The notes beneath the pieces were generated by a model. The model did not search any database. It saw only the letters and a list, made by a program, of their open reading frames with translations, and was not told where the DNA came from. The translations under genes were made by a program, and so were the position numbers. From assembly GCA_031976395.1 (NCBI GenBank), contig DALYLJ010000032.1, positions 1-24,242 on the forward strand: DNA of 24,242 bases. Reading direction: 5' to 3'. Source of the DNA: UBA11164 sp002420085 (GTDB taxonomy: Bacteria > Pseudomonadota > Gammaproteobacteria > Xanthomonadales > Xanthomonadaceae). This document shows positions 8,143-13,945 of the stretch, piece by piece; positions within the stretch are counted from its first letter, which is position 1; each line of letters opens with the position of its first letter.

Positions 8143-8526
8143 ATGAATGACATCGATCGCTACCGTATCGAAATCGAAGTGGCCACCGCCTTCCTCGACG
8201 AGGAATCGCATCCTGACGACGAACGCTATGTCTTCGCCTACACCGTGCGCATCCGCAATGTCGGTCAACTCGGTGCGCGTCTGCTCACTCGGCACTGGAT
8301 CATCACCGACGGCAATGGCAAGACCGAGGAAGTGCGGGGCGAAGGCGTGGTCGGCGAGCAGCCCTGGCTGCGACCGGGCGAGGGCTTCGAGTACACCTCC
8401 GGGGCGGTGCTCGAAACCAGTGTCGGCAGCATGCGCGGCAGCTACGGCATGATCGGCGACGATGGCACGGTGTTCGATGCCGAGATCCCGGCCTTCACCC
8501 TGGCGATCCCCAGAACCCTGCACTGA
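8143..8526 (+). CDS. apaG: ApaG-domain protein (Co2+/Mg2+ efflux protein ApaG)
   Basis: A 127-residue single-domain ApaG protein (E. coli 125) with an immunoglobulin-like beta fold. The biochemical role is uncertain: databases link it to Co2+/Mg2+ resistance, and its domain occurs in some eukaryotic F-box proteins. Recognisable segments are YVFAYTVRIRN, LLTRHWIITDGNG, VRGEGVVGEQPWLRPGE, YTSGAVLETSVGSMRGSY and FTLAIPRTLH. The ATG at 8143 is the first possible start, because an in-frame TAA lies four codons upstream. No Shine-Dalgarno is visible in the 76-base gap after rsmA. One base separates its stop from the apaH start, so the two are almost certainly translated together. Confidence 0.94.
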   Translation: MNDIDRYRIEIEVATAFLDEESHPDDERYVFAYTVRIRNVGQLGARLLTRHWIITDGNGKTEEVRGEGVVGEQPWLRPGEGFEYTSGAVLETSVGSMRGSYGMIGDDGTVFDAEIPAFTLAIPRTLH

Positions 8527-8527
8527 C

Positions 8528-9346
8528 ATGGCCGTCTATGCCATCGGCGATGTCCAAGGTTGCCATGACGCCCTGCAACGCCTGCTCGACGCACTGCGCT
8601 TCGACCCGGCCGCCGACCGGCTGTGGTTCTGTGGCGACCTGGTCAATCGTGGCGGTCAGTCGCTGGCGACCCTGCGCCTGATCCGCTCTCTGTCGGATCA
8701 GGTCACCCTGGTGCTGGGCAACCACGACCTGTCCCTGCTCAGCATCGCCGAGCGCAAGGAGGACGAGCAGCGCCGGGTCAATACCGATCTGCAAGAAGTG
8801 CTGTTCGCACCTGATCGTGATGACCTGCTCGACTGGCTGCGCCACGGCAAACTGCTTCACGCCGACCCGGAACTGGGATTCATGATGGTCCATGCCGGCC
8901 TGGCGCCGAAATGGACGGTCAAGATGGCCGAGACCCGCGCGCGCGAGGTCGAGCGCAGCCTGCACGGCAAGGGCTATCGCAAGCTGCTGCGCAATCTGTA
9001 TGGCGACCGGCCGGCCTGGTCACCCAAGCTGACCGGCATCGACCGTGACCGCGCCCTGGTCAACATCTTCACCCGGATGCGCTACTGCACGCCGACCGGC
9101 CGGATCGCCTTCGAGGACAAGGGTCGGCCGGGCACCCAGAAATCCGGTCTGTACCCGTGGTTCGAAGTCCCTGGCGTGGCGCATCGGGAACTGAACATCG
9201 TGTGCGGACACTGGTCCACGCTCGGCCTGTTCATGGGCCTCGGCGTCTACGCAATCGATACCGGCTGCGTCTGGGGCGGACCGCTGACCGCACTCCAGAT
9301 CGGCCCGGAAATCCGGATCGTCCAGGTGCCCGGCCGGGTCGTCTGA
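8528..9346 (+). CDS. apaH: Symmetrical bis(5'-nucleosyl)-tetraphosphatase ApaH
   Basis: ApaH splits Ap4A into two ADP and removes Np4A caps from RNA in E. coli. The 272-residue product (E. coli 280) has the calcineurin-type phosphoesterase metal motifs: GDVQGC at 7-12, GDLVNRG at 36-42, and GNHD at 64-67. C-terminal metal histidines lie in MVHAGL and VCGHWS. The ATG at 8528 follows the apaG stop by one base and gives the family N-terminus MAVYAIGDVQG. The frame is open for 22 more codons upstream inside apaG, which is rejected. The gene ends the plus-strand operon and converges with folA across a 33-base gap that holds no obvious terminator. Confidence 0.96.
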   Translation: MAVYAIGDVQGCHDALQRLLDALRFDPAADRLWFCGDLVNRGGQSLATLRLIRSLSDQVTLVLGNHDLSLLSIAERKEDEQRRVNTDLQEVLFAPDRDDLLDWLRHGKLLHADPELGFMMVHAGLAPKWTVKMAETRAREVERSLHGKGYRKLLRNLYGDRPAWSPKLTGIDRDRALVNIFTRMRYCTPTGRIAFEDKGRPGTQKSGLYPWFEVPGVAHRELNIVCGHWSTLGLFMGLGVYAIDTGCVWGGPLTALQIGPEIRIVQVPGRVV

Positions 9347-9379
9347 GCCGCACGGCCCATTCGAGCCCAGCAACGGGGG

Positions 9380-9907
9380 TCAGTCGGCACACCGGCCGTA
9401 TTCGACGAATTCGTAATCGAACGGATTAGCGGGGTCGGCGCGATGCGCCTCACGCCATTCGACCCGCCACTGCTCCGGCGCGACTTCGGGAAAATGGCTG
9501 TCGGCACCGGCGATCTCGGTCGCGATGTGGGTGAGATGCAGGCGCTGGGCCAGGGGCAGGCACAGGCGATAGACCTCGCCGCCGCCGATCACCATCAATT
9601 CCGCGCGGGCCGGCTCATTCGACTCACTCACTGCGAGTACGGCCAGTGCCTGCTCCAGGCTGGCGACCGCTTCCATCCCAGGAAACGGCACCCGGCCGGT
9701 CCGGGTCAGCACCAGATTGCGCCGACCGGGCAAGGCCCGACCCAGAGACTCGGCCGTGCGCCGCCCCATCAGCACGGTCTTGCCGAGGGTCAGCCGCTTG
9801 AACCGAGCCAGATCAGCCGGCAAACGCCACGGCAGGGCATTGTCGCGGCCGATGGCTCGATTGCGATCGAGCGCGGCGATCAGACTCAAGGTCGGACTCA
9901 GGGCCAC
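9380..9907 (-). CDS. folA: Dihydrofolate reductase
   Basis: Reduces dihydrofolate to tetrahydrofolate with NADPH. The sequence matches the chromosomal DHFR family: SLIAALDRNRAIGRDNALPW, the catalytic acidic residue D32 in LPADLARFKRLT, MGRRTAESLGRALPGRRN, the NADPH loop VIGGGEVY, and LTHIATEIAGADSHFP. The start is unsure. GTG 9907 gives 175 residues. TTG 9886 would begin right at SLIAALD (168 residues). GTG 9931 (183 residues) overlaps the stop of the small upstream gene as GTGA, suggesting translational coupling. None has a good Shine-Dalgarno. The frame remains open to 9976, but the rest is not DHFR-like. It is the last gene of the minus-strand operon, downstream of thyA, whose product makes its substrate. 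Confidence 0.94.
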   Translation of the reverse strand: MALSPTLSLIAALDRNRAIGRDNALPWRLPADLARFKRLTLGKTVLMGRRTAESLGRALPGRRNLVLTRTGRVPFPGMEAVASLEQALAVLAVSESNEPARAELMVIGGGEVYRLCLPLAQRLHLTHIATEIAGADSHFPEVAPEQWRVEWREAHRADPANPFDYEFVEYGRCAD

Positions 9908-9927
9908 CTGCGCTGGCGCAACCCCGT

Positions 9928-10131
9928 TCACTGCGGCAGGCAGTCGAGGTACGGGCCATCGGCGGTCACCCACCACCGACCGATCCGGGGCTTGTGGCCG
10001 CAGCGCGTGTACTGGCCGGTCAGCCGTCGCCAGCGGCCGATCGCCGCGATCCGATCGGCTTCCGCTGACCCGCAGCCAACCCCTCGCGGGCAGTGAAAAT
10101 GGTCGGCGGGCTGGATCTGCGCATGACTCAT
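9928..10131 (-). CDS. Small Cys/Trp-rich protein of unknown function
   Basis: I do not recognise this 67-residue protein. It lies between thyA and folA on their strand: the ATG at 10131 is 25 bases after the thyA stop, and GGAAG (10140-10144) sits 8 bases before it. Its stop overlaps a possible GTG start of folA. It is basic and has four cysteines (C14, C20, C44, C64), histidines H11, H13 and H46 near three of them, and four tryptophans. HFHCPRGVGC and YTRCGHK look like metal or RNA-binding knuckles, and a small zinc-binding role is a guess. No signal peptide or membrane segment is seen. Third codon positions are mostly G or C, as in the neighbours. The snug spacing argues for a real gene, but a chance open frame cannot be excluded. 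Confidence 0.6.
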   Translation of the reverse strand: MSHAQIQPADHFHCPRGVGCGSAEADRIAAIGRWRRLTGQYTRCGHKPRIGRWWVTADGPYLDCLPQ

Positions 10132-10156
10132 CGCACGGGCTTCCGGTCGGCTGGGC

Positions 10157-10951
10157 TCACACCGCAATCGGCGCCCTGATCGCCGGCTGCGGTCGGTAAT
10201 CGATGATCTCGATGTCCTGTTCGCGGAATGCGAACAGGTCGGTGACGGCCGGATTCAGGTGCAATCGCGGCAATGGCCCCGGCTGACGGCCGAGTTGCAC
10301 ACGGGCCTGCTCGAAATGATTGCGGTAGAGATGGGCATCGCCCAGGGTGTGGACGAATTCGCCAGCCGCCAGCCCGGTCGCCTGGGCGATCATGTGGGTC
10401 AGCAAGGCATAGCTGGCGATGTTGAACGGCACCCCGAGAAAGATATCGGCCGAACGCTGGTACAACTGGCAACTCAGCCGCCCCTCGGCCACGTAGAACT
10501 GAAACAGGGCGTGGCAAGGCATCAGGGCCATGTGCTCCAACTCGCCGACATTCCAGGCACTGACCAGCAGTCGGCGCGAGTTGGGGTTGCGCTGGATCTC
10601 CTCGACCACTCCGCGCACCTGGTCGATCGTTCGACCATCGGCCGTCGGCCAAGCTCGCCATTGGCGGCCATAGACCGGACCCAGTTCGCCGTCGGCATCG
10701 GCCCATTCGTCCCAGATCGAGACACCGTTCTCGCGCAGGTAGGCGACATTGGTGTCGCCACGCAGGAACCAGAGCAACTCGTGAACGATCGAGCGAACGT
10801 GCAGTTTCTTGGTGGTCAGCAGCGGAAAGCCGTCGGCCAGATCGAAACGCATCTGCCAACCGAACACCGACCGGGTGCCGACCCCGGTCCGATCGTCGCG
10901 ATCGACACCGGTGTCGAGCACATGACCGAGCAGTTCCAGGTATTGCCGCAT
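10157..10951 (-). CDS. thyA: Thymidylate synthase ThyA
   Basis: Makes dTMP from dUMP using methylene-tetrahydrofolate and releases dihydrofolate, which FolA then recycles. The product is 264 residues, exactly the E. coli length, and the catalytic cysteine is at the same position, C146, in MPCHALFQF. Other family marks are DDRTGVGTRSVFG near the N-terminus, LLWFLRGDTN, GPVYGRQWRAW, QRSADIFLGVPFNIASYA for dUMP binding, and the conserved C-terminal tail ending in PIAV. The ATG at 10951 is the natural start and lies 12 bases after the lgt stop, so the genes are co-transcribed. Nothing about the sequence is unusual. Confidence 0.97.
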   Translation of the reverse strand: MRQYLELLGHVLDTGVDRDDRTGVGTRSVFGWQMRFDLADGFPLLTTKKLHVRSIVHELLWFLRGDTNVAYLRENGVSIWDEWADADGELGPVYGRQWRAWPTADGRTIDQVRGVVEEIQRNPNSRRLLVSAWNVGELEHMALMPCHALFQFYVAEGRLSCQLYQRSADIFLGVPFNIASYALLTHMIAQATGLAAGEFVHTLGDAHLYRNHFEQARVQLGRQPGPLPRLHLNPAVTDLFAFREQDIEIIDYRPQPAIRAPIAV

Positions 10952-10963
10952 GGTCGGGATGCC

Positions 10964-11830
10964 TCAGCGAGCGAGTACCGGCGCACGGCGCGACAGCACG
11001 ATCAGGACCAGACCGAGTGCAATCATCGGCGATGACAACACCTGTCCCATGGTCAGCCAGCCGCCGTACAGATAGCCGATGTGGGCATCGGGCTGACGAA
11101 CGAATTCGACCGCAAATCGAAACAGGCCGTACAGCAGGGCGAACAGACCGGAGACCAGATACCGCCGTCGCGGCTGGCGGGAAACCAGCCACAGCACGGC
11201 GAACAGAACCAGTCCTTCCAGGGCCGCCTGATACAGTTGGGACGGGTAGCGGGCATAGACATCGAGCACACCGCTGGCATGCAGGTCGCGCAGTTCCGCC
11301 ATGCTCCGGCCGGCGTACTGGGCCGGCAGGGCATCGGGAAAGACCACCCCGCCCTGTCCACCGGTCAGCCGACCCCAGAGTTCGCCGCCGATGTAGTTGC
11401 CGATCCGGCCGAAGCCCAGGCCGAGCGGCACCAGCGGTGCGACGAAATCGAGGGTGTCGAAGGCATGCAGGCGCTGTCGCCAGGACCACCAGAGCGTCGC
11501 CAGGATGACCCCGAGCAGGCCGCCATGGAAACTCATGCCGCCCTCGTTGATGCGCAGCAGCATCAACGGGTCGGCCAGCAGGCCGTCGAAGGCATAGAAC
11601 AGCACATAGCCGATCCGCCCGCCCAGAACCACCCCGACCATGCCGTAGAACAGCAGGTCGCTGAAGGCATTGCCATCGACACCCGGCAGCCGACCGGCCC
11701 GCACCCGGCGGGAGCCGAGCCACCAGGCGGTCGCGAAGGCCGCCAGATACATCAGGCCATACCAGTGGATGCCATGCGGCCAGAATGGCAGCGGCAAGGC
11801 GATCGGATCGATATCGTGGAGTCGGGTCAT
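10964..11830 (-). CDS. lgt: Prolipoprotein diacylglyceryl transferase Lgt
   Basis: Lgt is an inner-membrane enzyme that transfers diacylglycerol from phosphatidylglycerol to the lipobox cysteine of prolipoproteins, the first step of lipoprotein maturation. The 288-residue product has about seven membrane segments. It has the conserved HGGLLG motif (102-107), the signature GRIGNYIGGELWGR (141-154) with the essential arginine, and a C-terminal RFAVEFVRQPD motif (238-248). The start is the ATG at 11830; sequence upstream in this frame overlaps the phosphodiesterase gene and is a shadow. The gap to the preceding phosphodiesterase stop is 28 bases and that to thyA 12, so it sits mid-operon. Lgt-thyA adjacency is common in proteobacteria. 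Confidence 0.96.
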   Translation of the reverse strand: MTRLHDIDPIALPLPFWPHGIHWYGLMYLAAFATAWWLGSRRVRAGRLPGVDGNAFSDLLFYGMVGVVLGGRIGYVLFYAFDGLLADPLMLLRINEGGMSFHGGLLGVILATLWWSWRQRLHAFDTLDFVAPLVPLGLGFGRIGNYIGGELWGRLTGGQGGVVFPDALPAQYAGRSMAELRDLHASGVLDVYARYPSQLYQAALEGLVLFAVLWLVSRQPRRRYLVSGLFALLYGLFRFAVEFVRQPDAHIGYLYGGWLTMGQVLSSPMIALGLVLIVLSRRAPVLAR

Positions 11831-11858
11831 GCCGGCAACGGTCGGTTGGGGACCGTGA

Positions 11859-13796
11859 TTATGCCTGGCTTGGACCCGCCTGCCGATTACCGATGGGCTC
11901 GATGGCCAGTTGCAGTCCCGGCTCGATCGTCGGTCCGGCCATCCAGGTGGCCTCGAATACGTCCAGGGCGATCGGCCGACCGTAGCGATAGCCCTGGAGG
12001 CATAGACAGCCCATATCGGTGAGGATGCTGGCCTGGGCCTCGGTCTCGACCCCCTCGGCGACCACCCGCAGACCGACCGCGCGGGCCATGGCGACGATGC
12101 CGCGCACGATCGCCGGTGCTCGGGCGGTCTGGTCGAGCCGGCCGACGAACGAGCGATCGATCTTGACCGCGTCCAGCGGCAGCCGGACCAGATGGGTGAG
12201 CGAGGCGAAGCCGGTGCCGAAATCGTCGAGTGCCAGCGTGGCCCCCATTTCGTGCAGGGCATTCAGGGCATGCTCGACATCGTGGACGGTTTCCAGCAGG
12301 ACGTTCTCGGTGATCTCCAGATTCAGGGCGGCCGGTGCCAGGCCGGCCTCCAGGCAGGCTTTTTCCAGGTGCCTCGGCAGCAGCCGATCACCGAGTTGGG
12401 CGGACGCGAGGTTCAGCGCCAGCTTGAATTCGGCCATGGCCGGCCGGCGCCGCCAGCGGGCCACGGCGGAAAGCACCGGAGCCAGGCAACCGGCCTGGAT
12501 CGCCGACAACTGACCGGATTCCTCGGCGACCTCGATGAAATCGATGGGCGCCAGCAGGCCGCGCTCGGGGTGCCGCCAGCGCATCAGGGCTTCCGCAGCG
12601 ACCACGGTTCCGCTGTCAGCCGCCACGATCGGCTGCAAGTGCAACTCGAACTCGCCATTCTGGGCACCGCGCCGGATGTCCTGTTCCAGCATCAGCCGTT
12701 TCGAGACCCGCTCACGGGCCGAGGCATCGAACACCGCCAGGTTGCCGCGCGGCCCGCGCGCGGCATTGTCCACCGCGATCATGGCGTCGCGCAGGGCGGC
12801 ATCGGCGCTGCGATAGGAGGCCAGATCGGGCACCAGGCCGATGCTGACGGTCAATTCGTAGCTGCGCGCATCACTGCGCACCGGCGCCTGCAAGGCATCG
12901 CGCACCCGACCGACCTCGGCCAGGGCGGCATCGCGCAGCGGTCCGATACCGCGTGGGCAGACCACGGCAAACTGGTCATTGCCGAGCCGGGCCAGTGCCG
13001 AATCCGGGTACAGGCCGCGCAGGCGTTCGGCGATGGTCGCCAGCACGAAGTCGCCGACCTCGGCACCGAAGGCATGGTTGATGCGATGGAAGCGATCGAT
13101 GTCGATCAGCAGCAGTGGCCCGAGCCGGCCGGGATCATTGGCGAAGGCGGTGCTCAGGCTTTCCAGCAAGCCGCTGCGATTGGCCAGGCCGGTCAGGTGG
13201 TCGCGCAGCAGGGCATGCCGGCGCCCGTCCTCGGCCCGCAGTCGCTGGCCGTGTTCCAGCAACTGGGCGGTGAGCGCGGCGATCGCGGCAGCGAACATCC
13301 GCTCCTCGGCATTCCAGTCACGCGGGCCGCCGATGTGCTCATGGCAGAGCACGCCAACCAGGGCACCGGCATGCCGGACCGAAACATCGAGCATGGCGCC
13401 GATGCCCAGTGGCTTGAGGTAGTCTTCCAGCAGTTCGGCGGTCCGCTCATCGCTGTGGACGTCCTCGGCCGCCAAGGTGAGTGTCGCGTCCAGCGCCTGG
13501 AAGTAATTCGGCGCCTGATCGGCCGACAGAACCGCCGGGGTGTAGTCCGGGCCGTTCACCCGGCAGTGCATGCACTGGCGAAGGATCGCCCGCTGGTCGG
13601 GGTCGTAGTGCCAGAAGCTGACCCGATCGACCGCCAGCGCTTCAGCCGAGGTGCGCATCAGGTCCAGCAGGGCGGTCCTGTTGTCGTCGTCGGTGCGCCG
13701 ACTGAGATCGAGCAGGGCATCACGCAGCCGCGCCCAGGTGGGCAGGGCGCCCCTGGGAACGGTATGCAAGCGAGCCGGTTCCGCTTCTTCTTCCAC
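11859..13796 (-). CDS. GAF / degenerate GGDEF / EAL c-di-GMP phosphodiesterase
   Basis: A 645-residue soluble signalling protein that probably hydrolyses cyclic di-GMP. Domains in order: a GAF sensor domain (about 35-185), a GGDEF domain (about 195-355) whose catalytic motif has decayed to GNDQF (272-276), and an EAL domain (about 370-625). The EAL domain keeps every expected residue: E402 in EALMRW, N462, E494 in EITEN, D524/D525 in DDFGTGF, K545 in KIDRSF, E584 in AEGVET and Q601 in QGY. The likely design is a phosphodiesterase whose inactive GGDEF domain may bind GTP as a regulator, with GAF sensing an unknown ligand. No membrane segment is seen. The start is GTG 13796, set by GGAGGT eight bases upstream. 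It heads the lgt-thyA-folA operon. Confidence 0.9.
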   Translation of the reverse strand: MEEEAEPARLHTVPRGALPTWARLRDALLDLSRRTDDDNRTALLDLMRTSAEALAVDRVSFWHYDPDQRAILRQCMHCRVNGPDYTPAVLSADQAPNYFQALDATLTLAAEDVHSDERTAELLEDYLKPLGIGAMLDVSVRHAGALVGVLCHEHIGGPRDWNAEERMFAAAIAALTAQLLEHGQRLRAEDGRRHALLRDHLTGLANRSGLLESLSTAFANDPGRLGPLLLIDIDRFHRINHAFGAEVGDFVLATIAERLRGLYPDSALARLGNDQFAVVCPRGIGPLRDAALAEVGRVRDALQAPVRSDARSYELTVSIGLVPDLASYRSADAALRDAMIAVDNAARGPRGNLAVFDASARERVSKRLMLEQDIRRGAQNGEFELHLQPIVAADSGTVVAAEALMRWRHPERGLLAPIDFIEVAEESGQLSAIQAGCLAPVLSAVARWRRRPAMAEFKLALNLASAQLGDRLLPRHLEKACLEAGLAPAALNLEITENVLLETVHDVEHALNALHEMGATLALDDFGTGFASLTHLVRLPLDAVKIDRSFVGRLDQTARAPAIVRGIVAMARAVGLRVVAEGVETEAQASILTDMGCLCLQGYRYGRPIALDVFEATWMAGPTIEPGLQLAIEPIGNRQAGPSQA

Positions 13797-13945
13797 GCCC
13801 GACCACCTCCGTGTTCAGGAATCCGCTACAGAATACCCATGACTCGATGAAAGCGGCGTGTCGGTCATCACGACCGTCATCGGGTCTGGCGTCATACTCT
13901 GCCCGAATTTCCGCCACTTCGCCAGACCACCCGAACGGCCCCGCG
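13797..13945. promoter_or_regulatory. Divergent intergenic region, phosphodiesterase / DUF255 gene
   Basis: These 149 bases separate two divergent genes and should carry both promoters. The minus-strand ribosome site GGAGGT occupies 13805-13810. A small dyad CGGTC-ATCAC-GACCG is at 13862-13876, and a larger perfect 9-bp inverted repeat spans 13883-13928 (listed separately). TATTCT on the minus strand and TACTCT on the plus strand are possible -10 elements, but no good -35 goes with either. Confidence 0.4.
13883..13928. repeat. Perfect 9-bp inverted repeat upstream of the DUF255 gene
   Basis: GGTCTGGCG at 13883-13891 and its exact reverse complement CGCCAGACC at 13920-13928 enclose 28 bases, including TACTCT. 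The right arm ends 17 bases before the ATG at 13946. It could be a pair of operator half-sites or a hairpin in the 5' untranslated region that would affect ribosome access. The dyad is plain in the sequence; its function is unknown. Confidence 0.5.

Noticed and set aside
10128..11723. 531-codon minus-strand frame across thyA and lgt
   Set aside because: Out-of-frame shadow of two certain genes, Arg-rich with no domain.
12192..13850. 552-codon open frame antisense to the GAF-GGDEF-EAL gene
   Set aside because: The minus-strand gene has all EAL residues and a strong ribosome site; the plus-strand product is Gln/Gly-rich shadow sequence.
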